The notes: a model not told the origin generated them from the letters alone. A DNA stretch of 64,000 bases from Chryseobacterium sp. POL2 (GCF_011058315.1 NZ_CP049298.1:2728001-2792000); one strand, 5' to 3'. Positions 1-8,289 are shown, numbered from the stretch's first letter. Program-made: numbers and translations.

Positions 1-964
1 AAAGATTTTTTGCGGTTTTGTAATAATCGTCTTGGGATTGGAAATAGTCCGTCTTTGTAAAACTTCGTGTAAAAAGTGAAAAATCTTTGTATTTAATTTT
101 TAAAGTCAGACTTTTTCCAAGAATTTGGTGTTTCGAAAGTCGTGTTTCGAGCTCTTGCGAAAGATATTTTAATTTTTCGTCAATTTGTTGTTCATCCAAA
201 AGATCATCAAAAAACGTACGTTCTACAGCAACACTTTTCTGTATCCGATTGGGCTTTACCTCACTATTATGGATGCCACGCACTACATTGTAATAATATT
301 GTCCAGATTTCCCGAAAAGTCGTGTAAGCTCCTCAATTGTTTTTTTCTTAAGGTCCAAACCTTTGTAAATGGATAAGCTGAACATTTTGTTAGCTGTTAC
401 TTTTCCGACACCATAAAATTTTTCAATCGGAAGTTCTTCCAAAAATTTTTCGATATGTTGCGGATGTATGGTTTTTTGTCCGTTTGGTTTGTTAATATCC
501 GAGGCTACCTTTGCCAAAAATTTGTTAACCGAAATGCCTGCCGATGCGGTAAGTCCTGTTTCATCAAAAATGCGTTGTCGAATTTCTTTGGCGATTTGGT
601 TAGCAGATTTGATGCCTTTTTTGTTTTCGGTAACATCGAGATAAGCTTCATCCAAAGATAGTGGTTCGACCAGGTCTGTGTAGTCGTAAAATATACTTCT
701 AATTTTTCGAGAAATCTCTTTGTAACGTTGAAAGCGATGAGGAACGAATATAAGATGAGGACATTTTTCTTTGGCTGTCTTACTTGGCATTGCCGATCGT
801 ACACCATATTTTCTTGCTTCGTAACTTGCAGCTGATACAACGCCGCGATGACCGCCACCAACAGCAATGGCTTTGCCTTTCAGTTCGGGATTGTCGAGCT
901 GTTCCACCGACGCATAAAAAGCGTCCATGTCAACGTGAATGATTTTTCTTTGTGGTAAAGGCAT
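1..964 (-). CDS. dinB: DNA polymerase IV (DinB), 3' end outside window
   Basis: Y-family translesion polymerase that copies past damaged bases in the cytoplasm. About 321 codons are visible and the C-terminus runs off the left edge. The start MPLPQRKIIHVDMDAFYASV contains the first catalytic Asp in the family motif DMDAFYASVE; further in are the nucleotide-binding stretch AASYEARKYGVRSAMP and the second catalytic motif SLDEAYLDV. Helix-hairpin-helix and little-finger segments follow, with family-typical GVGKVTA and SVAVERTF stretches. The ATG at 964 follows a TAnnTTTG promoter box by only 3 nt, so the mRNA may be leaderless. An upstream thioredoxin-like gene lies 43 bp away with its own promoter. 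The identification is firm. Confidence 0.95.
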   Translation of the reverse strand, partial: MPLPQRKIIHVDMDAFYASVEQLDNPELKGKAIAVGGGHRGVVSAASYEARKYGVRSAMPSKTAKEKCPHLIFVPHRFQRYKEISRKIRSIFYDYTDLVEPLSLDEAYLDVTENKKGIKSANQIAKEIRQRIFDETGLTASAGISVNKFLAKVASDINKPNGQKTIHPQHIEKFLEELPIEKFYGVGKVTANKMFSLSIYKGLDLKKKTIEELTRLFGKSGQYYYNVVRGIHNSEVKPNRIQKSVAVERTFFDDLLDEQQIDEKLKYLSQELETRLSKHQILGKSLTLKIKYKDFSLFTRSFTKTDYFQSQDDYYKTAKNL

Positions 965-967
965 ACA

Positions 968-975
968 CAAATTTA
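968..975 (-). promoter_or_regulatory. Bacteroidota -7 box for dinB
   Basis: Minus-strand TAAATTTG matches the Bacteroidota consensus TAnnTTTG and ends 3 nt before the dinB ATG. No clear -33 TTG was seen. Transcription would start at about the ATG itself. Confidence 0.5.
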
Positions 976-1007
976 GAAATAAATAGACTTAAATTATTGA
1001 TTTGAGT

Positions 1008-1523
1008 CTATTTTGAAAGTTGATCGATGGTCTTTTGGATGGCAGGATCTTCGGGAGATATTGCGTAATATTTTGCAATATTCGAAGATTGGTCAATCAC
1101 CATGAATCTCGGAATCCAATTGAGTTCGATATAGTCATTGAAAGGATTTTTCCAGCCTGATGAGAACCAATAATTTTCTTTTTGCTTCATATTAAATCGT
1201 TCTAGACTTCTGTCGAATCCTTCTTTGTTGCGTTCCAAAGAAAAGTAAATGAAGTCTATATTGGGATTTTTATCGGCGAGTTCATTAGACTTTGGAATGG
1301 CTAGAATGCAGTCTTTGCACCAGCTTGCCCAAAAATCGATGACTAAAATTTTGCCTTTGTGTTGTTCCAAAATTTCTTTTACTGAAATGGATTTGCCTTC
1401 TTCGTCCTGCATTTTTTCAGCAAGGGCTTCTTGGCTAAATGTTGTTTTGTTTACGGATGGGATTTTTTGAGAAAAGCCTAAAGTGAAAATGGATAAACAA
1501 AAAATGGGAATTATCTTCTTCAT
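1008..1523 (-). CDS. Exported thioredoxin-like (TlpA/ResA-type) thiol-disulfide oxidoreductase
   Basis: A 171-residue protein with an N-terminal signal peptide (hydrophobic residues 3-18, likely cut after FSQ) and a thioredoxin fold. The redox motif WASWCKDC places the active cysteines at about residues 69 and 72. The cis-Pro region is seen as NWIPRFMVID. This fits the periplasmic TlpA/ResA family that reduces or shuffles disulfides in exported proteins. The KD dipeptide between the cysteines is uncommon but within the family range. A TAnnTTTG box lies 20 nt upstream of the ATG. dinB follows on the same strand, with no functional link. The substrate cannot be told from sequence. Confidence 0.85.
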   Translation of the reverse strand: MKKIIPIFCLSIFTLGFSQKIPSVNKTTFSQEALAEKMQDEEGKSISVKEILEQHKGKILVIDFWASWCKDCILAIPKSNELADKNPNIDFIYFSLERNKEGFDRSLERFNMKQKENYWFSSGWKNPFNDYIELNWIPRFMVIDQSSNIAKYYAISPEDPAIQKTIDQLSK

Positions 1524-1544
1524 TAATTCTAAAATCTAATATGA

Positions 1545-1552
1545 CAAAGCTA
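1545..1552 (-). promoter_or_regulatory. Bacteroidota -7 box for the thioredoxin-like gene
   Basis: Minus-strand TAGCTTTG fits TAnnTTTG and sits about 20 nt before the ATG at 1523. Confidence 0.45.
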
Positions 1553-1642
1553 AGTATTCTTGTTTGAGATTATCTTTTTTTTGATGTTAAAATTATATAA
1601 AAGTATTATTAAAGTCGCGTTGAAAAATTTTTCTAAAAACTC

Positions 1643-1760
1643 TGTATTTGCGCCCCGGCGTAGGTGGAGCTCTTTTCTATCTACAAGGCTGTGGCGGCGA
1701 AGCCGCCACAGCCTTGTAGATAGAAAAAGCGGGAGCCGAAGACGGAAATGGCGCCCAAAT
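1643..1760. repeat. Long imperfect palindrome with a 25+ bp perfect core
   Basis: The core arms at about 1673-1698 and 1702-1727 (TTTTCTATCTACAAGGCTGT continuing GGCGGC, and its reverse complement) are perfectly complementary around a GAA loop. Flanking sequence extends the symmetry imperfectly to GCGCC/GGCGC ends near 1651 and 1754. It lies between the thioredoxin-like gene and the terminator of the PNP gene and has no believable ORF; reading frames through it on both strands are only mirror products of the palindrome. It resembles the GGCGC-ended intergenic repeats I recall from Flavobacteriia genomes, but that family assignment is from memory. Confidence 0.75.
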
Positions 1761-1790
1761 AAAAAATGCATCCTTAAGTAGAATGCATTT
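1761..1790 (-). terminator. Terminator of the lpxK-PNP operon
   Basis: On the minus strand AAATGCAT (1790-1783) pairs with ATGCATTT (1771-1764) across an 11-nt loop and runs into a T tract. It lies 20 bp beyond the PNP stop codon. Confidence 0.75.
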
Positions 1791-1809
1791 AATGATATGT
1801 TTTAAAATC

Positions 1810-2625
1810 TTAATTGTAATTTTTAACAAGACCTTTTACGATTTTGATAACGTCTGGCATGGCTTTGTTAGCGGCATTCAGAACTTCTTCGTGGGAAACA
1901 GCAAAAGCAATTTCTGGACCGCCCAAATCGGTAATAATTGAAATGCAGAATACGTCCATGCCCATGTGCTTGGCCACGATAACTTCCGGAACGGTGCTCA
2001 TCCCAACGGCATCACCACCGATGAAACGTACCAATCCGTATTCTGAAGGTGTTTCGAAAGTTGGACCTTGCAAACCAACATAGACACCTTCGTGTACCAA
2101 AATATTATTTTCTTTAGCCACATCGTGTGCGGTTTGTAACATGTTTTTGTTGTAAGCTTCGCTCATATCCACAAATCTAGGACCTAGCTCGTCGATGTTT
2201 TTACCACGTAATGGATGTTCTGGCATCATGTTGATATGGTCTTTCACCAGCATAATGTCACCAACGTGGAAGTTCGGATTAACACCACCTGAAGCGTTGG
2301 AAAGCAACAGGTTTTTGATTCCTAAAAGATGGAAAACTTTGAAGGGAAAAGTTACAGTTTCCATTGGATAACCTTCGTAATAGTGGAAACGTCCACTCAT
2401 CATAAGTACTTTTTTACCTTCAAGAATTCCGTAGATCAGTTTTCCGCCATGACCAACAACGGTAACTTGGGGGAAGTTAGGGATATCTTCGTATTCTATC
2501 GTATGGATGGGTTGTACTTCGTCTTGTAATTTTCCAAGTCCAGAGCCTAAGACGATTGCAAAATCGGGTGTGTCTTGGATAATATTTTTGATAAAGGCTG
2601 CTGTTTCTTTAATTTTTTCTAACAT
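1810..2625 (-). CDS. Purine nucleoside phosphorylase, trimeric PNP-I family
   Basis: Cytoplasmic enzyme of purine salvage that splits purine nucleosides with phosphate. The 271-residue product shows the PNP-I motifs VLGSGLG (25-31), GHGG (58-61), SNASGGVNP (109-117), GPTFETP (187-193, with the base-binding Glu191) and GMS (208-210). The position that is Asn243 in human PNP is Asp233 here (SIITDLGG). An Asn-to-Asp change at that site shifts the human enzyme towards 6-aminopurines, so substrate preference may be unusual. I chose the ATG at 2625 because it begins the canonical MLEKIKETAAFI. The upstream lpxK ends at 2609, so the two genes overlap by 17 bp and are probably translationally coupled. 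Confidence 0.88.
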   Translation of the reverse strand: MLEKIKETAAFIKNIIQDTPDFAIVLGSGLGKLQDEVQPIHTIEYEDIPNFPQVTVVGHGGKLIYGILEGKKVLMMSGRFHYYEGYPMETVTFPFKVFHLLGIKNLLLSNASGGVNPNFHVGDIMLVKDHINMMPEHPLRGKNIDELGPRFVDMSEAYNKNMLQTAHDVAKENNILVHEGVYVGLQGPTFETPSEYGLVRFIGGDAVGMSTVPEVIVAKHMGMDVFCISIITDLGGPEIAFAVSHEEVLNAANKAMPDVIKIVKGLVKNYN

Positions 2626-3634
2626 AATCGTTGATAATTTGATTAAACGCTTCTTGATTGTCAATTTCTACATTAATGGGCCAATAAAAGATTTTATCTC
2701 TAAGATAATCGAAAGTTTTTAGTCTTACATAATCTTTTTCTGTGGTGAGGATAATTTTGTATTCTCCTAGTTTTTTATATTCGGATACTATTTTTTTGAT
2801 GTCGTCATCAGAAAAATTGTGGTGGTCTTTGTATTTAAGATGGGTTACTTTGTTAGAATATTTTCCAACTTCTTTTACAATTTGTGTTGGATTTGCAATT
2901 CCAGTTATCAGAAGAACGTCATAATAATCCAGATTTTTAACAGGCATATATTTGTCGATACTTATGATGTTTTCATCATATTCTATCGAAGAGAAAAACA
3001 CCTTTTGATAATGTTGTGGTTTTATCCTTGAGATATAATATTGTTTTTTTTCTTCCGTAAGATCGTCTGGACATTTGGTTACCATAATAATGTCCGCGCG
3101 GCTTGCACCTCTACGGCTTTCTCTTAAGTCGCCAGCTGGTAAGATGAAATCTTTAAAGTAAGGATCATTATAAACAGTTAATAAAATGTTGAGTCCTGGT
3201 TTTATAGCGCGATGTTGATAGCTGTCGTCCAAAACTAAAACATTGAGGTCCATGTCTTCAATCAGTTTTTTGGCGCCAAATACGCGGTCTTCACACACGG
3301 CAATTACGAAACGATTTTTAAACCTTTCGAAAAGCTGCATGGGTTCGTCACCAACAGTTTTGTAGTTGCTGTCATAGTTCACAACATGATAGCCTTTGGT
3401 CATTCTGCCATAGCCACGGGACAAAACGCCCGTTCTGTAATATTTGGAGAGATAAGCTGCCAAATACATTACCATAGGCGATTTGCCACTTCCGCCCACG
3501 GAGAGGTTACCTACGCCAATGATAGGAGTTTTGAATCGTTTTGAAGAAGAGATTCCCCAATCAAACATTCGGTTTCTAATAGAAGTTCCGAGATGATAAC
3601 CAAGGGAAAAAGGGTAGAGATACCATCTTTTCAT
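2609..3634 (-). CDS. lpxK: Tetraacyldisaccharide 4'-kinase
   Basis: Phosphorylates the 4' position of the tetraacyldisaccharide 1-phosphate lipid A precursor at the inner membrane, giving lipid IVA. The 341-residue product has the N-terminal membrane-associated segment MKRWYLYPFSLGYHLG, the P-loop VGNLSVGGSGKS (about 41-52), and the family motifs LSRGYGR, GDEP and VLDDSYQHR. The ATG at 3634 is preferred over a TTG three codons upstream because it begins the typical LpxK start. A promoter (TTG, 20-nt spacer, TAATTTTG) ends 6 nt before the ATG. It overlaps the following PNP gene by 17 bp. Confidence 0.93.
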   Translation of the reverse strand: MKRWYLYPFSLGYHLGTSIRNRMFDWGISSSKRFKTPIIGVGNLSVGGSGKSPMVMYLAAYLSKYYRTGVLSRGYGRMTKGYHVVNYDSNYKTVGDEPMQLFERFKNRFVIAVCEDRVFGAKKLIEDMDLNVLVLDDSYQHRAIKPGLNILLTVYNDPYFKDFILPAGDLRESRRGASRADIIMVTKCPDDLTEEKKQYYISRIKPQHYQKVFFSSIEYDENIISIDKYMPVKNLDYYDVLLITGIANPTQIVKEVGKYSNKVTHLKYKDHHNFSDDDIKKIVSEYKKLGEYKIILTTEKDYVRLKTFDYLRDKIFYWPINVEIDNQEAFNQIINDYVRKN

Positions 3635-3640
3635 AGCCGA

Positions 3641-3671
3641 CAAAATTACAATAATCGATTGTCTTTATCAA
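3641..3671 (-). promoter_or_regulatory. lpxK promoter (TTG - N20 - TAATTTTG)
   Basis: Minus-strand TTG at 3671-3669, a 20-nt spacer, and TAATTTTG at 3648-3641, matching the Bacteroidota -33/-7 pattern. Only 6 nt separate the box from the ATG at 3634, so the transcript would have almost no leader. Confidence 0.6.
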
Positions 3672-3818
3672 TAGGTTTTTGTCTAAAAAGGATTAATATT
3701 TATCAGTTTATTGAAAATTTTGAACCAAAAAATATTTAGTGCCTCTTTAAAATTCAAGCAAAACACAATTTATATTGATTATTAAGAATCTTTGAAAGGC
3801 TTTTCGAGGAACATCGTT

Positions 3819-3826
3819 ATATTTGC
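3819..3826 (+). promoter_or_regulatory. -7 box for the yicC-gmk-nadA operon
   Basis: TATATTTG matches TAnnTTTG and ends 21 nt before the yicC ATG. The -33 element is weak. Confidence 0.5.
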
Positions 3827-3847
3827 ATATTAATAAGAAAGTCAATT

Positions 3848-4705
3848 ATGGTATTATCAATGACGGGATTTGGCCGTGCAGAAGGCGTTTTCGAAGGAAA
3901 AAAACTTACTGTCGACATCAAATCACTCAACAGCAAAACATTCGACCTTAACATCAAAGTGCCTCTTCGGTATAAAGAAAAAGAATTTGATGTTCGGAAA
4001 TTGCTGAACGATAAATTGCTTCGTGGAAAAGTAGATTGTTACATCAATTGTGAAAATCTTGAAGATAGCAACGATGTCAATATTAATAAAGAAATTGTAA
4101 AGTCTTATATCGCCCAACTTAGTGATATTTCGCCAGGTGCAGAAGCTGTAGAATACTTGCAGATGGCCGTTCGTATGCCAGAAGCGATTAGCAACAAAAC
4201 AACGGATCTAAATGATGAAGAATGGCGTTTTCTTTTAAAAATTATTAATGAAGCGATTTCTAAATTCTTAGAATTCCGTACCACAGAAGGTGCAATTTTG
4301 CAAACTGAATTAGGAAAAAACATCAAAAATATTGAGCTTAAATTATCCGAAGTTCCACCTTATGAAGAAGAAAGAATTGTTGCAATAAGAGAGCGTTATC
4401 AAAATGTTTTGAAAGAATTCGAAAATGTTGATGAAACGCGTTTTTACCAGGAAATGGCTTATTATACAGAAAAGCTAGATATTTCTGAAGAAAAAGTGAG
4501 ATTGGCGCAACATCTTAAATATTATAATGACGTCATGAATACTGAAGATTTTAATGGAAAGAAATTAGGTTTTATTTCCCAAGAAATCGGACGCGAGATT
4601 AATACACTTGGTTCCAAAGCCAACCATACAGCCATTCAAAAATTGGTTGTAGAGATGAAAGATGATCTCGAAAAAATTAAAGAACAAACCCTTAACGTTT
4701 TGTAA
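3848..4705 (+). CDS. yicC: YicC family endoribonuclease
   Basis: A 285-residue cytoplasmic protein of the YicC family, whose characterised members act as endoribonucleases in RNA turnover. The start MVLSMTGFGRAEG is diagnostic, and the C-terminal stretch GSKANHTAIQKLVVEMKDDL with the preceding IGREINTL is the conserved DUF1732 end. Length matches the family (about 285-290). The gene is first in an operon with gmk 53 bp downstream, the common yicC-gmk arrangement, then nadA. A TATATTTG promoter box lies just upstream. Assignment to family is firm; the in vivo RNA substrates are not known from this sequence. Confidence 0.93.
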   Translation: MVLSMTGFGRAEGVFEGKKLTVDIKSLNSKTFDLNIKVPLRYKEKEFDVRKLLNDKLLRGKVDCYINCENLEDSNDVNINKEIVKSYIAQLSDISPGAEAVEYLQMAVRMPEAISNKTTDLNDEEWRFLLKIINEAISKFLEFRTTEGAILQTELGKNIKNIELKLSEVPPYEEERIVAIRERYQNVLKEFENVDETRFYQEMAYYTEKLDISEEKVRLAQHLKYYNDVMNTEDFNGKKLGFISQEIGREINTLGSKANHTAIQKLVVEMKDDLEKIKEQTLNVL

Positions 4706-4758
4706 AGTATAATTTTCAGTTACAACTTAGTTTTGTAATCATAATTATTAAATGAAAA

Positions 4759-5322
4759 ATGAATAAAGTAGTCATATTTTCGGCACCATCAGGAAGTGGG
4801 AAAACCACTCTGGTAAAACATTGTTTGGCACATTTTCCAGAATTGCAATTTTCGATTTCTTGTACCACGCGTGACCCGCGAGGAGAGGAAAAACATGGGG
4901 TTGATTATCACTTTTTGAGTCCAGACGATTTTAAGAAAAAAATTTCTGAAAATGCCTTTGTTGAGTTTGAAGAAGTCTATACGGACAAATTTTATGGTAC
5001 GTTGAAGGACGAAGTGCAAAAGATTTGGGATAATGGGAAAATCGTTATTTTTGATGTAGATGTCAAAGGCGGTGTTAACTTGAAAAAGATTTTTGGAGAA
5101 CAAGCGCTTTCTATTTTTATTGCACCGCCAAGTATTGAGGAGCTAGAACGTCGACTGATTACTCGAGGAACAGATAATCTAGACACTATAAAAACGCGTG
5201 TAGCCAAAGCCGAGGAAGAATTAACTTACAAAGATCAGTTTGATAAAGTTGTCGTTAATGATGTTTTAGAAATAGCAACTCAAGAAATGGAAAATATTTT
5301 GACGGCCTTTATTAAAGCCTAA
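4759..5322 (+). CDS. gmk: Guanylate kinase
   Basis: Converts GMP to GDP with ATP in purine nucleotide synthesis. The 187-residue product has the P-loop APSGSGKT (9-16), the GMP-binding stretch SCTTRDPRGEEKHGVDYHF, and the family motif IFDVDVKGG followed by SIFIAPPS. The lid region is RLITRGTDN. Length is at the short end of the family (about 185-207) and the C-terminus is complete. It sits between yicC and nadA on the same strand, 53 bp after yicC and 18 bp before nadA, consistent with one transcript. Confidence 0.95.
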   Translation: MNKVVIFSAPSGSGKTTLVKHCLAHFPELQFSISCTTRDPRGEEKHGVDYHFLSPDDFKKKISENAFVEFEEVYTDKFYGTLKDEVQKIWDNGKIVIFDVDVKGGVNLKKIFGEQALSIFIAPPSIEELERRLITRGTDNLDTIKTRVAKAEEELTYKDQFDKVVVNDVLEIATQEMENILTAFIKA

Positions 5323-5340
5323 TTTTAAGCACAAACTAAT

Positions 5341-6357
5341 ATGGAAAGTACATTACAAAAAGCAACATCCAACCTTCCTGTTAAAGGTTTTTTAGATATT
5401 AAAGACATTGCAATTCCGCAAGGACAAGATCTTGTAGATGCAATTTTGAAATTAAAAGAAGAAAAAAATGCGGTTATTTTGGCGCATTATTATCAACCTG
5501 CAGCGATTCAGGATATTGCAGATTTTTTAGGAGATTCACTTCAACTAGCACGTCAAGCAAAAGATACCAATGCAGATATGATTGTTTTCTGTGGTGTACA
5601 TTTTATGGCAGAAGCAGCGAAAATCCTTAATCCGACTAAGAAAGTGGTATTGCCAGATACCTTGGCAGGATGCTCTCTAGCAGATGGTTGTAGCGGAGAA
5701 GGTCTTCGGAAAATGAAAGCACAACATCCAGGTGCTTTAGTAGCAACGTATATCAATTGTAATGCGGAGACAAAAGCAGAAAGTGACATTATTGTGACAA
5801 GCTCTAATGCGGAAACTATTATCAATGCATTATCCAAAGACCAACCAATTATTTTTGCACCAGACAAAAACTTGGGTAGATATTTAGCTCAAAAAACTGG
5901 TAGAGATATGATATTGTGGGACGGTAGCTGTATTGTTCACGAAGCTTTTTCTATGGAAAGAATTGCCAAACAATTGGCAGAAAATCCAGATGCAAAACTT
6001 ATCGCGCATCCAGAGAGCGAAGAAGCGGTGCTTAAGTTGGCACATTTCATAGGTTCTACTTCAGCTTTATTAAATTATGTTGAGCAAGACGATTGTCAAA
6101 AATTTATCATTGCAACGGAGGAAGGTATTCTTCACGAGATGAAAAAGCGTGCGCCACATAAAGAACTTATTCCCGCGTTGGTGTTCGATGAAAGTTGTAA
6201 TTGTAGCGAATGTTTTTTTATGAAACGAAACACCATGGAAAAACTTTATCTATGTATGAAGTACGAACTTCCAGAAATTCTTATCGATGAAGAATTGCGT
6301 CTTAAAGCTTTGAAACCAATTGAAGCGATGTTGGATTTGTCAAAAAGTATTAAGTAA
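5341..6357 (+). CDS. nadA: Quinolinate synthase A
   Basis: Condenses iminoaspartate with dihydroxyacetone phosphate to quinolinate, the second step of de novo NAD synthesis; a [4Fe-4S] enzyme. The 338-residue protein has three cysteines in the expected ligand positions: Cys111 in [11 protein letters not shown], Cys197 in WDGSCIVH and Cys291 in CNCSECFFM, corresponding to Cys113/200/297 of the E. coli enzyme. The substrate motif ILAHYYQ is at 46-52. It is the last gene of the yicC-gmk-nadA run; nadB and nadC are not in the window. A repeat element begins right after the stop codon. Confidence 0.95.
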   Translation: MESTLQKATSNLPVKGFLDIKDIAIPQGQDLVDAILKLKEEKNAVILAHYYQPAAIQDIADFLGDSLQLARQAKDTNADMIVFCGVHFMAEAAKILNPTKKVVLPDTLAGCSLADGCSGEGLRKMKAQHPGALVATYINCNAETKAESDIIVTSSNAETIINALSKDQPIIFAPDKNLGRYLAQKTGRDMILWDGSCIVHEAFSMERIAKQLAENPDAKLIAHPESEEAVLKLAHFIGSTSALLNYVEQDDCQKFIIATEEGILHEMKKRAPHKELIPALVFDESCNCSECFFMKRNTMEKLYLCMKYELPEILIDEELRLKALKPIEAMLDLSKSIK

Positions 6358-6359
6358 TA

Positions 6360-6500
6360 GGGCAATCCCGCGCCGAAGCTTTCCCAAGCTAGCGGTCGGG
6401 CTGTACGCTATATCTTGAGCGCTTCGCTCGGTCGACTCCGCGATGCTCCGTCGCCTCGCTCCGCTCCCAAGGATGTCGCTTCCATCCCTATTGCAATCAA
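6360..6500. repeat. Flavobacteriia-type intergenic repeat element
   Basis: A GC-rich island in an otherwise AT-rich gap, running from GGGCAATCCCGCGCCGAAGC through CAAGCTAGCGGTCGGGCTGT to CCATCCCTATTGCAATC. It contains several short inverted repeats (GAGCGCTTCGCTC; CGCGATGC with neighbouring GAGG/CCTC segments). The TTGCAATAGGGAT...AGCCCGAC theme, read on the minus strand, recalls a dispersed repeat common between genes in Flavobacterium and Chryseobacterium. It carries no ORF. Function is unknown; it may form a structured RNA in the nadA 3' region. Confidence 0.65.
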
Positions 6501-6573
6501 AATAGAAATAAACTACAAGTTTTGTTGAGAAATTGGCAAAACTTGTTTAGTTTTACGAAAACGATTAAAGCCT

Positions 6574-6933
6574 ATGAATTCAAAAATTATCCTTGAAAAT
6601 ATTAAGATATTTGCCTATCACGGTGTTTTACCAGAAGAAACGATATTAGGAACCTACTATATTGTCAATGTAGAATTACATGCAGATTTATCGAAGGCCA
6701 CAGCGTCGGATGATTTGGAAGATACCATTAACTATGCCGAAGTCAACGATGTCATTCATCAAGAAATGAATGTGTCTTCCAAATTGTTAGAGCATGTTAT
6801 TGGCAGGATTATTTCGAAACTAGAAACAAACTTTCCGCAGCTCAGTTTTATAAAAGTAAAACTAACCAAAACCCGTCCGCCAATGCATGGTGAAATGAAA
6901 GGCGTTAGCATCGAGATGGAGAAAAAACTATAA
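6574..6933 (+). CDS. folB: Dihydroneopterin aldolase
   Basis: Cytoplasmic folate-pathway enzyme that cleaves 7,8-dihydroneopterin to 6-hydroxymethyl-dihydropterin and glycolaldehyde. The 119-residue product begins with the family pattern ILENIKIFAYHGVLPEE, has the conserved DTINYAEV segment (Tyr/Glu active-site area) and ends with VKLTKTRPPMHG, carrying the catalytic Lys and conserved Pro-Pro. Length is typical (about 120). An RDD membrane protein starts 4 bp downstream. No other folate genes are nearby. Confidence 0.93.
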   Translation: MNSKIILENIKIFAYHGVLPEETILGTYYIVNVELHADLSKATASDDLEDTINYAEVNDVIHQEMNVSSKLLEHVIGRIISKLETNFPQLSFIKVKLTKTRPPMHGEMKGVSIEMEKKL

Positions 6934-6937
6934 TTGT

Positions 6938-7441
6938 ATGAAGCCTAATTACAAACGCGTTAATCGATTTAAAGCCAGCCAAATGACGCGGTTTTATAAT
7001 TTAATAATTGACAGTATTTTTCTTTTCATTCTCAATTATTGTATTGGGATGATTATCGGTCTTCTTTATGTGTTAACTAACTCTATGTTTATCTTAAAAT
7101 TAATCTATAGTTTGGAAGACAAATTAATTAATTGGATGTTTGGAGCGGTAACTATGATACTGTATTATTTCTTGTTCGAATATTTTTCAAAAGGAAGAAC
7201 AATTGGGAAGTTAATCACAGGAACTTGCGTTGTTGACATTAATGGATTGACGCCTTCCAGATGGGAATTTTTTACAAGAACTTTATCAAGAATAGTCCCT
7301 TTTGAAGCTTTTTCTTTTTTATCAAGTGTAGATAGGGGCTGGCATGACCGCTGGAGCGATACCGCAGTTGTACAGTGGAAAGACTATAACGAAGATATTC
7401 AGCAAGCAGTGGCATTAGATGAATTAGGAAAGTCTACATAA
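6938..7441 (+). CDS. RDD family membrane protein
   Basis: A 167-residue inner-membrane protein. It shows the RDD-family layout: an N-terminal cytoplasmic segment, a first helix containing the RFYNLIIDSIFLFIL pattern (Arg and Asp of the RDD signature), a second hydrophobic stretch around residues 50-78, and the conserved GRTIGKLITGTCVVDINGLTP loop followed by WHDRWSDTAVV. RDD proteins are poorly characterised; some are linked to transport. The gene starts 4 bp after folB and is probably co-transcribed with it, but this gives no functional clue. Confidence 0.85.
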   Translation: MKPNYKRVNRFKASQMTRFYNLIIDSIFLFILNYCIGMIIGLLYVLTNSMFILKLIYSLEDKLINWMFGAVTMILYYFLFEYFSKGRTIGKLITGTCVVDINGLTPSRWEFFTRTLSRIVPFEAFSFLSSVDRGWHDRWSDTAVVQWKDYNEDIQQAVALDELGKST

Positions 7442-7505
7442 TTATCATTATCAAAAAGCTTGGAATAAACTTTGATGTCATTTCGGAACACTAAAAACAA
7501 AAAAT

Positions 7506-8237
7506 ATGAAACAATACATTACGGTTGGCATCGCTGCGTTGGGGCTTATAATCTCTGCCGCTTTTCTCGGAAATGCAATCAAAAACCGTAACAAAGCAGA
7601 TAATACAATTTCGGTAACAGGTTTGGGATCCAAGACCTTTACTTCCGATTTAATTACTTGGTCGGGAAGTTTTTCAAAAAATAATTTTGATCTAAAATCG
7701 GCTTATGACGAATTGGCGATTGATAAAAATGTCATTGCGCAATACCTAAAATCAAAAGGTGTTAAAGATGATGAGATGGTTTTTTCAGCGGTAGACATTC
7801 AGAAAAATTTTCGAAGTTATAATGACGCAAATGGGAACTATGTGCAAGGCGAATTTGCTGGGTATAATTTATCACAAAGCGTTAGCATAGAATCCAAGGA
7901 AGTTGCGAAAATCGAAAATATATCACGAAATATTACAGAAATTATCAACCGCGGTATTGAATTTACCTCTTCTTCTCCACAATATTTTTATACCAAACTT
8001 GCAGAAGTCAAACAACAAATGATTGCCGATGCGACCAAAGATGCCAAAGAACGCGCTGAAAAAATTGCCGATAATGCAGGAAGTAGTCTTGGTAATCTTA
8101 AAAAAGCAACCATGGGTGTTATCCAAATTACCGCGCCTAACTCCAACGAAGACTATTCGTACGGCGGGACTTTTAATACTTCATCAAAAGAAAAAGAAGC
8201 ATCAATTACCATAAAATTAGAATATCAGGTTGACTAA
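7506..8237 (+). CDS. SIMPL domain-containing (DUF541) exported protein
   Basis: A 243-residue protein with an N-terminal hydrophobic segment (residues 5-22) acting as signal or membrane anchor, followed by a SIMPL/DUF541 domain: NTISVTGLGSKTFTSDLITW near the start, and the ATKDAKERAEKIADNAG helix and GVIQIT near the end. The family is found in the bacterial envelope and has no agreed biochemical function. It stands alone with a 64-bp gap after the RDD gene and a bidirectional terminator after its stop. Confidence 0.85.
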   Translation: MKQYITVGIAALGLIISAAFLGNAIKNRNKADNTISVTGLGSKTFTSDLITWSGSFSKNNFDLKSAYDELAIDKNVIAQYLKSKGVKDDEMVFSAVDIQKNFRSYNDANGNYVQGEFAGYNLSQSVSIESKEVAKIENISRNITEIINRGIEFTSSSPQYFYTKLAEVKQQMIADATKDAKERAEKIADNAGSSLGNLKKATMGVIQITAPNSNEDYSYGGTFNTSSKEKEASITIKLEYQVD

Positions 8238-8257
8238 TTTTACTAAAAAATATTTCA

Positions 8258-8289
8258 AAAAAGCTAGATTTTCAAGAATCTAGCTTTTT
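8258..8289. terminator. Bidirectional terminator between the SIMPL gene and dtd
   Basis: AAAAAGCTAGATT (8258-8270) pairs perfectly with AATCTAGCTTTTT (8277-8289) around a 6-nt loop, with A/T tracts on both sides. It overlaps the dtd stop codon on the minus strand. Confidence 0.85.

Noticed and set aside
505-867. A 120-residue minus-strand ORF inside dinB
   Set aside because: It is in another frame of the dinB coding region, whose own frame gives a full DinB sequence including both catalytic motifs.
1550-1781. Two ORFs of 73 residues on opposite strands with nearly the same protein sequence
   Set aside because: They are mirror products of the palindrome at 1643-1760; a palindrome gives similar peptides in both directions. 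No promoter, no family similarity.
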